A DNA stretch of 64,000 nt from Salmonella enterica subsp. enterica serovar Choleraesuis (lineage in GTDB: Bacteria; Pseudomonadota; Gammaproteobacteria; Enterobacterales; Enterobacteriaceae): NCBI GenBank assembly GCA_022846635.1, contig AP025685.1, positions 3,162,001 to 3,226,000 on the forward strand, given 5' to 3'. The position numbers were made by a program, and so were the translations under genes. Positions 39,621-49,534 of the stretch are shown in pieces. Each line of letters starts with the position of its first letter. The first letter of the stretch is position 1. The notes under the pieces were generated by a model. The model was not told the origin of the DNA. It saw only the letters and a program-made list of their open reading frames with translations, and made no database searches.

Positions 39621-40595
39621 ATGGCAGCAATGAAGCGTTATCTGTGGCTGGTGCTCAGCCTTGTAGCCGCAGCGCAGGCGCAGGCCGCTGACGTTACCGT
39701 CGCGTGGCAAACATCGGCGGAACCTGCCAAAGTCGCCCAGGCCGATGCCACCTTTGAAAAACTGAGCGGGGCAAAAGTGGACTGGCGTAAATTCGACAGC
39801 GGCTCCAGCGTGGTTCGGGCGCTGGCCTCAGGTGACGTACAAATAGGGAATATCGGCTCCAGTCCGTTAGCGGTCGCCGCCAGCCAGAAACTGCCTATCG
39901 AAGTCTTTTTACTGGCCTCTCAGCTCGGAGCTTCGGAAGCTTTAGTGGTCAAAAAAGAGATAACTTCGCCCCAGGATCTGATTGGTAAGCGTATTGCGGT
40001 TCCGTTTATTTCTACCACCCACTACAGCCTGCTGGCCGCTCTGCGTCATTGGGGAATACCTCAGGACAAAGTGAAAATTATTAACCTGCAGCCACCGGCC
40101 ATTATCGCAGCCTGGAAGCGCGGCGATATTGATGGAGCCTACGTCTGGGCTCCGGCGGTAAACACATTGGAAAAGGACGGTAAAGTACTGACCGACTCCT
40201 CCCAGGTGGGAAGCTGGGGTGCACCAACCCTCGATGTCTGGGTAGTACGCAAAGACTTTGCCGCAGCGCACCCGGAAATTGTCACCGCTTTTGCCCGCAG
40301 CGCGCTGGAGGCCCAGCTTGGCTATATACAAAAGCCCGATAGCTGGCTCGCTAACGCCGACAACCTCAATAAGCTGACCCGACTGTCCGGCGCACCGCTG
40401 GCCGATATTCCGGCGCTGGTAAAAGGGAATACCTATCTCACCGCGCGCCAGCAGCAAGAGCAACTACGTGGGCCGGTTAATCAGGCCATTGTCGATACCG
40501 CCCGCTTCCTGCAACAGCAGGGCAAAATCCCGGCGGCACAGGCGGACTATCAGCAATATGTGACCGACCGCTTCGTCGCACCATTGGCTCAGTAA
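39621..40595 (+). CDS. tauA: Taurine-binding periplasmic protein TauA
   Basis: A 324-residue solute-binding protein with a signal peptide ending AQAQAA (about residue 22). It matches E. coli TauA strongly: [36 protein letters not shown] and [16 protein letters not shown]. It delivers taurine to TauBC. It heads tauABCD, all closely spaced. In E. coli tau lies next to hemB in the opposite relative direction. Confidence 0.96.
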   Translation: MAAMKRYLWLVLSLVAAAQAQAADVTVAWQTSAEPAKVAQADATFEKLSGAKVDWRKFDSGSSVVRALASGDVQIGNIGSSPLAVAASQKLPIEVFLLASQLGASEALVVKKEITSPQDLIGKRIAVPFISTTHYSLLAALRHWGIPQDKVKIINLQPPAIIAAWKRGDIDGAYVWAPAVNTLEKDGKVLTDSSQVGSWGAPTLDVWVVRKDFAAAHPEIVTAFARSALEAQLGYIQKPDSWLANADNLNKLTRLSGAPLADIPALVKGNTYLTARQQQEQLRGPVNQAIVDTARFLQQQGKIPAAQADYQQYVTDRFVAPLAQ

Positions 40596-40608
40596 CCGGG
40601 AGACATCC

Positions 40609-41376
40609 ATGTTGCAGATAAACCACCTGTCCGCCGGATACGGAGGTCATCAGGTTCTGGATGACATTAATCTGACGCTAGATGCCGGAGAGCTGATGGT
40701 GGTTCTCGGCCCCTCCGGCAGCGGTAAAACCACGCTGTTAAATATCATTGCCGGTTTTATTCCCTATCAACAAGGTAGCGTCACTCTGAATCAGCGCCAG
40801 ATTGATGGGCCGGGGGCCGAACGCGGCGTGGTATTCCAAAATGAGGGATTGCTCCCCTGGCGCAGCGTGCTGGATAACGTCGCCTTTGGCCTGCAGCTGG
40901 CGGGAGTCGGCAAAGCACAGCGCCAGTCCATTGCATTAGAGTGGCTGCGTAAAGTCGGGTTGGAAAGCATGCCACAACGTAAGATTTGGCAGCTTTCCGG
41001 CGGTCAGCGCCAGCGCGTCGGTATCGCCCGAGCACTGGCTACCGAGCCGCAGCTCCTGCTGCTGGATGAGCCGTTCGGAGCGCTGGATGCATTTACCCGC
41101 GAGCAAATGCAGACCCTGCTGCTGCGTTTATGGCATGAGAGCCGTCGCCAGATGCTGCTGATAACTCACGATATTGAAGAAGCGGTATTTATGGCCAGCG
41201 AACTTATTCTGCTATCCGCCGGTCCTGGCCGGGTAAGCGAGCGCTTACAGCTTAATTTTGGCCGCCGCTTTGCCGCCGGAGAGCCGTGCCGCAGCATCAA
41301 ATCCGACCCGGCATTCATCGCCATGCGTGAGTACGTTCTGAACCAGGTGTTTGCCAAACGCGAGGCCTTTATATGA
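40609..41376 (+). CDS. tauB: Taurine ABC transporter ATPase TauB
   Basis: A 255-residue ABC ATPase (same length as E. coli TauB). It has Walker [11 protein letters not shown] loop [12 protein letters not shown], signature [15 protein letters not shown] and Walker B LLLDEP. It begins 13 bp after tauA and overlaps tauC by 4 bp. Confidence 0.97.
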   Translation: MLQINHLSAGYGGHQVLDDINLTLDAGELMVVLGPSGSGKTTLLNIIAGFIPYQQGSVTLNQRQIDGPGAERGVVFQNEGLLPWRSVLDNVAFGLQLAGVGKAQRQSIALEWLRKVGLESMPQRKIWQLSGGQRQRVGIARALATEPQLLLLDEPFGALDAFTREQMQTLLLRLWHESRRQMLLITHDIEEAVFMASELILLSAGPGRVSERLQLNFGRRFAAGEPCRSIKSDPAFIAMREYVLNQVFAKREAFI

Positions 41377-42200
41377 GTACCGTGATGCGCGATATCAATC
41401 AACCGGTGCTGCGGCGCTGGCGCTGGCCGCTGTCCCGGCGAATAACCCTCAGCATTTCAACGCTGGCTGTGCTACTGGCACTTTGGTGGCTAATCACCCG
41501 CCTGCATCTTATCGACCCACTGTTCCTGCCGCCTCCCGGCCAGGTGCTGGGTAAGCTTATCACTATCGCCGGAAGCCAGGGCTTTATGGATGCCACCCTC
41601 TGGCAGCACCTGGCAGCCAGCCTGATGCGTATCGTCAGCGCGCTACTGGCCGCGGTGATTATCGGCGTGCCAACCGGTATCGCAATGGGCCTTAGCCCAA
41701 CCATTCGCGGCATTCTCGACCCGCTGATTGAACTGTACCGCCCGATCCCGCCGCTGGCCTATCTGCCGCTGATGGTTATCTGGTTTGGTATCGGCGAGAC
41801 CTCGAAGATTTTACTTATCTACCTGGCGATATTTGCGCCGGTAGCACTGGCAACGCTGGACGGGGTGCGCAACGCCCAGCAGGTTCGGCTGCGCGCCGCC
41901 CGAGCGCTGGGTGCCAGTGGTATTCAGGTACTACGCCACGTTATTTTACCCGGTGCCCTGCCGGAAATATTAACCGGTATTCGTATTGGGCTGGGCGTAG
42001 GCTGGTCAACCCTGGTGGCCGCCGAGCTTATCGCCGCCACCCAGGGGTTGGGTTTTATGGTGCAGTCCGCCGGGGAATTTCTGGCAACCGATGTTGTGCT
42101 GGCTGGTATCGCGGTGATAGCCATCATCGCCTTTAGTTTAGAGCTGGGTCTGCGGGCGCTAACTCGCCGCCTGACACCATGGCATGGAGAAGAGCAATGA
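41373..42200 (+). CDS. tauC: Taurine ABC transporter permease TauC
   Basis: A 275-residue permease with about six membrane segments and the coupling motif in [27 protein letters not shown]. It is close to E. coli TauC (275). It overlaps tauB and tauD by 4 bp each, so the three are translationally coupled. Confidence 0.97.
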   Translation: MSTVMRDINQPVLRRWRWPLSRRITLSISTLAVLLALWWLITRLHLIDPLFLPPPGQVLGKLITIAGSQGFMDATLWQHLAASLMRIVSALLAAVIIGVPTGIAMGLSPTIRGILDPLIELYRPIPPLAYLPLMVIWFGIGETSKILLIYLAIFAPVALATLDGVRNAQQVRLRAARALGASGIQVLRHVILPGALPEILTGIRIGLGVGWSTLVAAELIAATQGLGFMVQSAGEFLATDVVLAGIAVIAIIAFSLELGLRALTRRLTPWHGEEQ

Positions 42201-43048
42201 GCGAAAAAATTATTGTGACCCCGTTAGGCCCGCACATTGGCGCGACCATAAGCGGCGTCAATCTGGCGCGCGGTTTGAGCGACCATCAGTTCGAGCAGCT
42301 CTATCATGCGCTGCTGCGCCATCAGGTGATATTCCTGCGCGATCAGCCATTAACGCCGGTTCAGCAGCGGGCGCTGGCCAGCCGCTTTGGCGATTTACAT
42401 ATTCACCCGGTCTATCCCCACACGCCGGAAGCCGAAGAGATTATCGTGCTGGATACCCATAACGATAATCCGCCGGATAACGACAACTGGCATACTGATG
42501 TCACCTTTATCGAAACACCACCCGCCGTGGCATTACTGGCGGCTAAGCACCTGCCGGAATATGGCGGCGATACGCTGTGGGCCAGTGGCATTGCCGCTTG
42601 GGAAGGGCTGTCAGAACCGTTTAAGAAGCTGCTGGCCGGGCTGGAAGCCGAGCACGATTTTACTAAATCCTTCCCTGCCCACCGCTACGCCCGTAATGAT
42701 GAGGAGCGCGTGCGCTGGCGCGAGGCAGTGGAGCGCCACCCACCGCTGCGCCACCCGGTCGTGCGCACCCATCCGGTGAGCGGTAAACCGGCGCTGTTTG
42801 TTAATGAAGGATTCACAACCCGGCTGGTGGGGCTAAGCCCGCTGGAGAGCGACAGCCTGCTGCGGATGCTGTTTAGCCACATCACTCGTCCGGAATATCA
42901 GGTGCGCTGGCGCTGGCAGGAAAACGATTTGGCCATCTGGGACAATCGGGTTACCCAACACTATGCGAATGCCGACTATCTGCCCGCCCGGCGGGTTATG
43001 CACCGGGCCACGGTACTGGGTGACAAACCCTACTGGCAGGCAGATTAA
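42197..43048 (+). CDS. tauD: Taurine dioxygenase TauD
   Basis: A 283-residue Fe(II)/2-oxoglutarate dioxygenase, the E. coli TauD length. The iron ligands H99 and D101 (HTDVTF) and H255 (VTQHYAN) are intact. It converts taurine to sulfite and aminoacetaldehyde. The start at 42197 (MSEKIIV) overlaps the tauC stop as ATGA; an ATG at 42179 in tauC lacks family similarity. It is convergent with deoX across a weak hairpin (43062-43088). Confidence 0.97.
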   Translation: MSEKIIVTPLGPHIGATISGVNLARGLSDHQFEQLYHALLRHQVIFLRDQPLTPVQQRALASRFGDLHIHPVYPHTPEAEEIIVLDTHNDNPPDNDNWHTDVTFIETPPAVALLAAKHLPEYGGDTLWASGIAAWEGLSEPFKKLLAGLEAEHDFTKSFPAHRYARNDEERVRWREAVERHPPLRHPVVRTHPVSGKPALFVNEGFTTRLVGLSPLESDSLLRMLFSHITRPEYQVRWRWQENDLAIWDNRVTQHYANADYLPARRVMHRATVLGDKPYWQAD

Positions 43049-43097
43049 ACATACCGTTTTAGCTGCGCGCCTGGCGGTGGTGCGCAGCAATTATCGA

Positions 43098-44120
43098 TTA
43101 AACCGGAGCCAAAACGCCGGTAGTCACGGTAAACGAACGGCGGGTTCCAGGGGCCAGTTCCAGCAGCGTCCCGTTATGCTGTGCGGCTAAAAATCCCTCT
43201 GGCCGACAGGTGGCGGGCAACGCAAAAGCAGCGACCTGCTGATCTCCGTTATAGAGCAGCCAGCGGGTGACGTGGTTAAACTCAGCGCTGGCAAAGCGCG
43301 TGATAAAGATAGTCCCATCGGTTGCCGCCATCCGGAACTCCATCTGTTCGCCAAAGCGCTCCAGCCTGTCGGCAAACAGCACAATTTCCGGCGAGCAAAG
43401 CTCCGGTTTATCCAGCGTATCGAGCCGGACTTCTCCCCGCAGGATCTGCTGGTTAAAGTCGCTCCACTGCGGCGTCGGTTTTACGTGTGCCGGAATGGTT
43501 TCCCGTAGGGTCAGCGCGCTATCAGGGATGTTCTGGCTCATAGTCGCGCCCGCCATCCAGGCATAATTCATATGGCACATATACTGAAGCGGCATAGGTT
43601 CATGTGCCAGGTTTTCCACCTTCATGGTGATGTCGAACAGCCCGGAGTCTTTATGCAGCGCCACCTGAGGCGTCGCCCGATAATGATGGCCAAAGCCCAT
43701 CACATATTCATAGCTGCCGCACAGCCGCAGCGTATCGTCATCCAGCTCCAGCCAGGCCTCATCCATTTCAGCGCAGGCCATTTCCCCATGTAGCGGATGG
43801 GTGTCCTGTGGCGACGGGCAGCCGCTGGCCAGTAACCCGGAGTGAAACGCGAAACAGCCGTAGGTGGCAACAATCTCTGTAGCCGGTTTCGGCTGGCTAA
43901 ACATATTGCGCATGGTGAGGTTGTAGCCGTCAAACTCCGCCTGCCAGATTATCTGTCCCATCCACGGCAGGATAACCAGCCGCCCCCGGCTGTTGGTTAA
44001 CTCCAGCGCTTCCACGCCGCTGGGATAGCGAAAGGCGGTGACATTAAAGTTCTCGCTGATGAGTAACTGGCGCGGTAACTGGCTGAAATCCTCTCGCCAC
44101 AGATTAATTCGGGTAGTCAT
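43098..44120 (-). CDS. deoX: DUF4432 / aldose 1-epimerase-like protein DeoX
   Basis: A 340-residue protein of the DUF4432 galactose-mutarotase fold, with YGCFAFHSGLLASGCPSPQDTHPLHGEM as a recognisable substrate-pocket region. In Salmonella the deoQKPX locus ends with this gene (DeoX), thought to interconvert deoxyribose anomers. Its start overlaps the deoP stop by 4 bp, so it is coupled to the transporter. Function is by homology and context. Confidence 0.82.
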   Translation of the reverse strand: MTTRINLWREDFSQLPRQLLISENFNVTAFRYPSGVEALELTNSRGRLVILPWMGQIIWQAEFDGYNLTMRNMFSQPKPATEIVATYGCFAFHSGLLASGCPSPQDTHPLHGEMACAEMDEAWLELDDDTLRLCGSYEYVMGFGHHYRATPQVALHKDSGLFDITMKVENLAHEPMPLQYMCHMNYAWMAGATMSQNIPDSALTLRETIPAHVKPTPQWSDFNQQILRGEVRLDTLDKPELCSPEIVLFADRLERFGEQMEFRMAATDGTIFITRFASAEFNHVTRWLLYNGDQQVAAFALPATCRPEGFLAAQHNGTLLELAPGTRRSFTVTTGVLAPV

Positions 44121-45445
44121 AGCACCTCCCCTGCCGTGGATGCGCGGGTTACCCGGCTTTGCGCCCGATTTTCACGCCAGAAATAGAAGCCCACGTAAAT
44201 AAAGCACAGCATGGAAACCAGGAAGGATAGCTGCATCGAATGGCTGGCATCGGCCACCAGGCCTTGGATGGCCGGCACCACGGCAGCTCCGACAATAGCC
44301 ATTACGATAACCGCACCGGCCATTTCAGTGTGCTCATTGTCGACAGTGGCAAGCGTTCCGGCATAAATCGTCGCCCAGCACGGCCCAAACAATACGCTCA
44401 CCAGCACCGCCACATACACCGCGCTAAAGCTCGGCACCAGCGCAACATAGGCCAGAAACAGCGTACCAATCACCGAATAACCTATCAGCACCTTATTGGG
44501 GCTGAAGCGGGCCATCAGGAAGTTGGCGATAAATTTGCCGATAAAGAAGCAGCCGAAGCTGTACACCATAAAGGTGGAGGCATCGCGCTCGTTGATATCT
44601 CCCATCTCCAGCGCCAGACGGATGGTAAATGACCAGACGGCCACCTGCATCCCGACATAAAGGAACTGGGCAAGAATGCCGCGCCGAAAGCGGGTATTAC
44701 TCGCAAGATAACGCAGAGTCTGCCCGGCGCTGGGGCGCTGATGGTGCGGGCTGGCCGCCACTTTACAGGTTGGGAAACGGGTCAGTAAAAACAACACCAT
44801 CACCACTATCAGCACCATAATCATGTATTTATAGGGTTGCAGAGTATTTTCCAGCATCAGGATTTTGAACTGGTGAACCTGTTCGGCATTCATGCCCGCC
44901 ATCTGCTTTTCCAGGCTATCGCCGTCGGAAAACACCAGGTATTTGCCCAGCAGGATCCCTGCCGCCGCCCCGACCGGATAGAAAGTCTGGCTCACGTTAA
45001 GGCGTAGCGTGGCGAACTGCTTCGGCCCCAGCATCGAGCTATAGGTATTCGCGGCGGTTTCAAGGAAGCTCAGGCCAATAGCGATAGCAAAAATAGCCGC
45101 CAGGAACATGGTGTAGGTCGCCATATGGGATGCCGGAAAAAACAGCAGGCAGCCAACAATATAGAAAACCAGGCCGGTCAGAATGGCGATTTTATAGCTG
45201 GTGTTTTTAATCACCAGCGAGGCAGGCAGCGCAATTAAGAAGTAGCCGCCGTAAAAAGCGCTCTGCACCAGAGCCGAGGCAAAATTACTGAGGGTAAATA
45301 CACTTTTAAACTGCGTTATCAGAATATCGTTCAGCGCCGCGGCGCATCCCCAAAGGGGAAACAGACATGACAGTAAAATAAACTGAAATAGTGGCGTTTT
45401 TTGCAGATACCCGTCGGGCAGCTGCTGCATGTGTTTAGCGTTCAT
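44117..45445 (-). CDS. deoP: Deoxyribose permease DeoP (FucP-like MFS)
   Basis: A 442-residue MFS sugar:proton symporter of the FucP branch with about twelve membrane segments. Family marks are LSCLFPLWGCAAALNDILI and AFYGGYFLIALPASLVI near the N-terminus. The start at 45445 (MNAKHMQQ) has an AAGG site 7 nt upstream; an ATG at 45472 would abut the deoK stop. Between deoK (27-bp gap) and deoX (4-bp overlap), it matches the Salmonella DeoP position. Confidence 0.85.
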   Translation of the reverse strand: MNAKHMQQLPDGYLQKTPLFQFILLSCLFPLWGCAAALNDILITQFKSVFTLSNFASALVQSAFYGGYFLIALPASLVIKNTSYKIAILTGLVFYIVGCLLFFPASHMATYTMFLAAIFAIAIGLSFLETAANTYSSMLGPKQFATLRLNVSQTFYPVGAAAGILLGKYLVFSDGDSLEKQMAGMNAEQVHQFKILMLENTLQPYKYMIMVLIVVMVLFLLTRFPTCKVAASPHHQRPSAGQTLRYLASNTRFRRGILAQFLYVGMQVAVWSFTIRLALEMGDINERDASTFMVYSFGCFFIGKFIANFLMARFSPNKVLIGYSVIGTLFLAYVALVPSFSAVYVAVLVSVLFGPCWATIYAGTLATVDNEHTEMAGAVIVMAIVGAAVVPAIQGLVADASHSMQLSFLVSMLCFIYVGFYFWRENRAQSRVTRASTAGEVL

Positions 45446-45472
45446 AAAGTTACCTTCGGCGAAGAGAGACAA

Positions 45473-46393
45473 TTACTCGTTTAACGCAAGGAATTCATTA
45501 AACTGCTCAATGCTGGGGTAGGAGGATTGGGTGCCTTTACCGGTAACGCTAAACCCGGCAAACAGCGCCGCTTTGCGCATCGCGCTTTCTACATCGCCAT
45601 GCTGCACGAAGTAGTGGGCAAAGCAGCCAATAAAGGCGTCCCCCGCCCCGCTGGTATCTACGGCATTTACCCGAATAGCCGGGATCTGCACCTCCTGCTG
45701 GCGGTTTATCCACAACGCGCCTTTCTCTCCCATCGTGACAATGACGTTCTTCACGCCTTTATCCACCAGGGTCAGTGCCGCACGGCGAATGTTATCTACG
45801 CCATCCACCGGCATTCCGGTCAGGATTTCCAGCTCGGTTTCGTTAGGGATAAAAAAGTCGCACTTGCTCACCCAGGCCATATCCAGCTCACGCAGCGCCG
45901 GAGCCGGGTTCAGTAGCACCGGAATACCGTGCTTATTACCAAACTCAATGGCGTGATAAACCGTCTCAAGCTGGATCTCGAGTTGCAGCACAATCAGCCG
46001 GCACTTTTTTAAATCCTCAGCCGCCCGCTCAATATCTTCCGGGGATAAAAACTTATTGGCCCCTTTGATAATCAGGATGCTGTTGCTGGAGTTAGGGTTG
46101 ACAAAAATCGGCGCCACGCCGCTGCTGGTGCAAGGAACTTTCTCCACCCAGGTAGTATTGATGCCCCAGGATTCGAGGTTACGGATGGTGTTTTCAGCAA
46201 AAATATCGTCCCCAACTTTAGTCAGCATCAGCACCTGCGAGTTGAGTTTAGCGGCGGCAACGGCCTGGTTCGCCCCTTTGCCTCCGCAGCCAATTTTGAA
46301 TGCCGGGGCCTCCAGGGTCTCTCCCTCTTTCGGCATCTGATGGGTATAGGTGATGAGATCCACCATATTGGAGCCAATTACCGCGATATCCAT
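45473..46393 (-). CDS. deoK: Deoxyribokinase DeoK
   Basis: A 306-residue PfkB/ribokinase-family enzyme starting MDIAVIGSNMVDLITYTHQMP. The first PfkB signature GCGGKGANQAVAAAKL and the catalytic DTSGAGDAFIGCF motif are present. It closely matches Salmonella DeoK, which phosphorylates 2-deoxy-D-ribose to feed the DeoC aldolase. It opens deoK-deoP-deoX and is divergent from deoQ. Confidence 0.92.
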   Translation of the reverse strand: MDIAVIGSNMVDLITYTHQMPKEGETLEAPAFKIGCGGKGANQAVAAAKLNSQVLMLTKVGDDIFAENTIRNLESWGINTTWVEKVPCTSSGVAPIFVNPNSSNSILIIKGANKFLSPEDIERAAEDLKKCRLIVLQLEIQLETVYHAIEFGNKHGIPVLLNPAPALRELDMAWVSKCDFFIPNETELEILTGMPVDGVDNIRRAALTLVDKGVKNVIVTMGEKGALWINRQQEVQIPAIRVNAVDTSGAGDAFIGCFAHYFVQHGDVESAMRKAALFAGFSVTGKGTQSSYPSIEQFNEFLALNE

Positions 46394-46727
46394 TTTGCTA
46401 CCTCAACGAAACAATAATTCAACAATGGTATTTGCGTAACATTATCAGGTTACTTAAATAACATTTGTGACCAGGATCGCGATTAGAATATCGCCATTTT
46501 TCTCTTGAATCCGAGATATGGTGAATACCAGGAACAAACATATTAGCGGCTAATTTAAGGCTATAAGGGGCAAGAAGCAGGCGTTATCATCTAAAACATG
46601 AAATGGTTTCAATAAGTTATTATTACTTTTATTCATTATTGCTGCGTTTTATAGTGAATAAAAGTACGTGTGCGTCACGGCTCAAAATGTTATTAAAATA
46701 ACACCCTGTATCGCTAAGGAACTGATA
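46394..46727. promoter_or_regulatory. deoK-deoQ divergent control region
   Basis: This 334-bp region must hold both promoters. It has a possible CRP half site TGTGACCAGGATCGCG (46466-46481), a small palindrome TGAAATGGTTTCA (46599-46611) and a long inverted repeat (see next entry). No gene is seen. Confidence 0.6.
46624..46666. promoter_or_regulatory. Perfect 12-bp inverted repeat upstream of deoQ
   Basis: TACTTTTATTCA (46624-46635) and TGAATAAAAGTA (46655-46666) are exact reverse complements, 19 bp apart, with centres 31 bp apart (about three helical turns). It lies 61-103 bp ahead of the deoQ ATG. This geometry fits two bound regulator units, most simply DeoQ itself; that is an inference. 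It differs from the E. coli DeoR operator. Confidence 0.65.
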
Positions 46728-47522
46728 ATGGAAACGAAGCAAAAGGAACGCATCCGGCGACTCGTGGCACTGCTGAGAAAAACCGACCGTATCCATCTCA
46801 AAGACGCAGCACGCATGCTGGAAGTTTCCGTTATGACTATCCGCCGCGACCTGAGTCAGGATGAAGGGGAGCCTCTGCCCCTGGCGCTGCTTGGCGGCTA
46901 TATCGTGATGGTCAACCGCCCGCAGCAAGCGGCGCAGCCCGGCAGTGATGCGGTCAGCGTACGCCCGCATCATCGTGACGATCTGCCGGTGGCGATCCTT
47001 GCCGCAGGCCTGGTCAGCGATCGGGATCTGATCTTTTTTGATAATGGGCCGGAAATTGCGCTGTTAATTGGAATGATCCCTGACGACATCAGCTTTACCG
47101 GGATCTGTTATTCGCTACAGGTGTTTCTGGCGCTCAACGCCAAACCCGGTGCCACGGCCATTTTATGCGGCGGTACCTATCAGGCTAAAACCGATGCTTT
47201 CTATGATCCCAGCCAGCCGGGGCCTCTGGACTCACTGATCCCGCGCAAAGCGTTTATCTGCGCCAACGGTATTCATCCACAGTTTGGGGTGACCTGCTCA
47301 GATATCGAGACACTGGCGATTAAACGCAAAGCGCTGGAACGTTGTCAGCGTAAATTTCTGCTAGCCCGCCACTCGTTGTTTGACGAGGTTGCCCAGGCCA
47401 GTATTGCCGGGCTTTCCGGGTTCGATGCGATCATTAGTGACACTCAACCCTCAGAAAACTATCTGCAATATTACCGCGACCACGCGGTCGCAGTAATTAC
47501 CCCTCACGGCGAGCAGGCCTGA
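46728..47522 (+). CDS. deoQ: DeoR-family repressor DeoQ
   Basis: A 264-residue DeoR regulator. It starts [42 protein letters not shown], the DeoR helix-turn-helix, followed by a phosphosugar-binding domain ([29 protein letters not shown]). It is close to E. coli DeoR and to Salmonella DeoQ and is placed to control deoKPX. The start at 46728 has CTAAGGAAC upstream; the earlier frame start at 46668 lies inside the inverted repeat. Confidence 0.87.
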   Translation: METKQKERIRRLVALLRKTDRIHLKDAARMLEVSVMTIRRDLSQDEGEPLPLALLGGYIVMVNRPQQAAQPGSDAVSVRPHHRDDLPVAILAAGLVSDRDLIFFDNGPEIALLIGMIPDDISFTGICYSLQVFLALNAKPGATAILCGGTYQAKTDAFYDPSQPGPLDSLIPRKAFICANGIHPQFGVTCSDIETLAIKRKALERCQRKFLLARHSLFDEVAQASIAGLSGFDAIISDTQPSENYLQYYRDHAVAVITPHGEQA

Positions 47523-47580
47523 GTTAACTCCACATAGACTCTGGGGGATCCGGGGGGTAAACTGCCCCCTTTTACCGGCG

Positions 47581-48261
47581 ATGTTTGCTATGACTGATTA
47601 TCAACCTCCTAAACTCTTCCTGCCGGAAGGTGCCAGCCGGCTGCTGCTGCATTGCTGCTGCGCCCCCTGCTCTGGCGCCGTTCTTGAGGCTATTCAGGCT
47701 TCCGGAATCGACTTTACGATTTTCTTCTATAACCCAAATATTCATCCTGAGAAGGAATATCTGATTCGTAAAGACGAGAATATGCGCTTTGCCGGAGAGC
47801 ATGGGATCCCGATAGTCGATGCCGATTACGACGCCGACAACTGGTTTGAGCGCACCAAGGGTTTGGAGCACGAACCGGAGCGCGGCGCACGCTGCACCGT
47901 CTGCTTTGATATGCGTCTTGAGCGCACTGCGCGCTATGCATGGGAGCACGGCTTTAGCGTTATCAGCAGCGTGCTGGGAGTTTCACGCTGGAAAGATATG
48001 AATCAGGCTAACGAGTGCGGCCACCGGGCTGCCGCCGCTTATCCCGGCATGACCTACTGGGATTACAACTGGCGTAAACAGGGTGGTTCGGCGCGCATGG
48101 TTGAGATAAGCAAAGAAGAGCGGTTCTATCAGCAGGAATATTGCGGCTGCGTCTATTCTCTGCGTGACAGCAATCTGCACCGCAAGCAGCTGGGTCGCCC
48201 GCTTATTGCTATTGGCGAAACCTGGTACGGCGATGAACCGGAAACGGCTGAAAAAGTCTGA
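47581..48261 (+). CDS. queH: Epoxyqueuosine reductase QueH
   Basis: A 226-residue DUF208/QueH protein. The iron-sulfur and metal cysteines appear as [21 protein letters not shown] and YCGCVYS. QueH reduces epoxyqueuosine to queuosine in tRNA, a non-homologous replacement for QueG. Together with tgt and queA at 1.1-3.4 kb it would complete the end of the queuosine pathway. E. coli uses QueG instead. The start could be 47581 or the ATG at 47590. Confidence 0.9.
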   Translation: MFAMTDYQPPKLFLPEGASRLLLHCCCAPCSGAVLEAIQASGIDFTIFFYNPNIHPEKEYLIRKDENMRFAGEHGIPIVDADYDADNWFERTKGLEHEPERGARCTVCFDMRLERTARYAWEHGFSVISSVLGVSRWKDMNQANECGHRAAAAYPGMTYWDYNWRKQGGSARMVEISKEERFYQQEYCGCVYSLRDSNLHRKQLGRPLIAIGETWYGDEPETAEKV

Positions 48262-48335
48262 CCGGGTTATAGCAATCTACCGACCCGCGGTTGAATGCCG
48301 CGGATCGGGTGTTTGAATTCTTTGCCGAAAAATAT

Positions 48336-49169
48336 CTAGCCGCGAATAAACTTCAGCAATGCCTCATTTATCACCGCTTTGTGAGTACTGCACACACCGT
48401 GGGATGCCCCCTCAATAACCAGCTCACTCCCCTGAGGCAACAGTTTCAGCGCCTGTACACTGGAAGATACCGGCGGCACAATCTGGTCATCATCGCCATA
48501 AATCACGAACGTTGGAATCGTCATGTTACGCAGGTCTTCACGCTGATCGGTTTCTGAGAAGGCTTTTACACAGTCATACAGCGCCTTAATCGATCCCTGC
48601 ATTCCCTGAAGCCAAAAGCTGTCGCGTAATCCCTCCGAAGTGCTTACACCGGGGCGGTTATAACCATAAAAAACCTCGGGAAGATCTTTAAAGAACTGCG
48701 AGCGGTCATTTAGCACATTGGCTCGAATATCATCAAAAACGCTACGATCCAGGCCGTGCGGGTTAAAATCGGTTTTTATCATGATCGGTGGAACCGCGCC
48801 GATGAGCACCGCCTTTGCTACCCTCTTGGTTCCGTGACGGCCAATATAGCGCGCCACCTCCCCCCCGCCGGTGGAATGCCCGACATGCACCGCATCGTGC
48901 AGATCGAGCGCTTCGACCAGTTGCGCCAGATCGTCGGCATATTGATCCATATTGTGGCCACCCCACGGCTGGGACGATCGCCCGTGTCCGCGTCGGTCAT
49001 GAGCGATAACCCGGTATCCGTTATCCGCTAAAAACAACATCTGATCTTCAAATGCATCGGACGACAGCGGCCAACCGTGACTAAATACCACCGGCTGTCC
49101 GGAACCCCAGTCTTTGTAAAACAGCTGAGTTCCATCGTTAAGCTTCAGATAAGTGGAATTATTGCTCAT
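48336..49169 (-). CDS. Alpha/beta hydrolase (non-haem chloroperoxidase/esterase type)
   Basis: A 277-residue alpha/beta hydrolase. It has the oxyanion HGWP motif, the nucleophile S99 in GHSTGGGE, the acid in [10 protein letters not shown] and the catalytic His in [11 protein letters not shown]. It resembles bacterial cofactor-free haloperoxidases/aryl esterases. The natural substrate is unknown. It is cytoplasmic, with no signal peptide, and is convergent with queH. Confidence 0.88.
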   Translation of the reverse strand: MSNNSTYLKLNDGTQLFYKDWGSGQPVVFSHGWPLSSDAFEDQMLFLADNGYRVIAHDRRGHGRSSQPWGGHNMDQYADDLAQLVEALDLHDAVHVGHSTGGGEVARYIGRHGTKRVAKAVLIGAVPPIMIKTDFNPHGLDRSVFDDIRANVLNDRSQFFKDLPEVFYGYNRPGVSTSEGLRDSFWLQGMQGSIKALYDCVKAFSETDQREDLRNMTIPTFVIYGDDDQIVPPVSSSVQALKLLPQGSELVIEGASHGVCSTHKAVINEALLKFIRG

Positions 49170-49488
49170 AACATCTCCGGTTAATCAGGCACCCGATACC
49201 GCCTGCAATCAATTACCGCAGGCCGTTCCGTAATGCCAGGATGAAAGTATGAAATGACGATTAGCAAGATGGCTGCGCAGAGTAAAAATAACTAATAAAC
49301 AACTAGATACATGAGTTGTTTAAAGAGTATGCAGCGACTTTCCAGTATAGCGGGTTATTTCGTGGTCGGTGGACGTGGTAAATCCTCCGTTCGAAGGGAG
49401 CTCATTTTTACTCCTACTGACTTGCCACTTTGCTTTCTGCCCGCACACACTCGCAATAATCCGCTACGAAGCTTGCATTAAGCGGCTA
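49170..49488. other. Spacer before fepB
   Basis: About 320 bp without a gene that I can support; its right end runs into the Fur-box region and the fepB promoter. Confidence 0.5.
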
Positions 49489-49534
49489 TCTAATGAAAAT
49501 GAGACGCATTAATCAAATAATCGGGATAATTATC
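49489..49534 (+). promoter_or_regulatory. Fur-box-like sequences upstream of fepB
   Basis: Two Fur-like stretches lie here. TCTAATGAAAATGAGACGC (49489) is the weaker, and AATAATCGGGATAATTATC (49516-49534) matches 13 of 19 consensus bases including ATAAT and ATTATC halves. They lie just before the GTG that I take as the fepB start and would put fepB under iron control. Confidence 0.55.
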
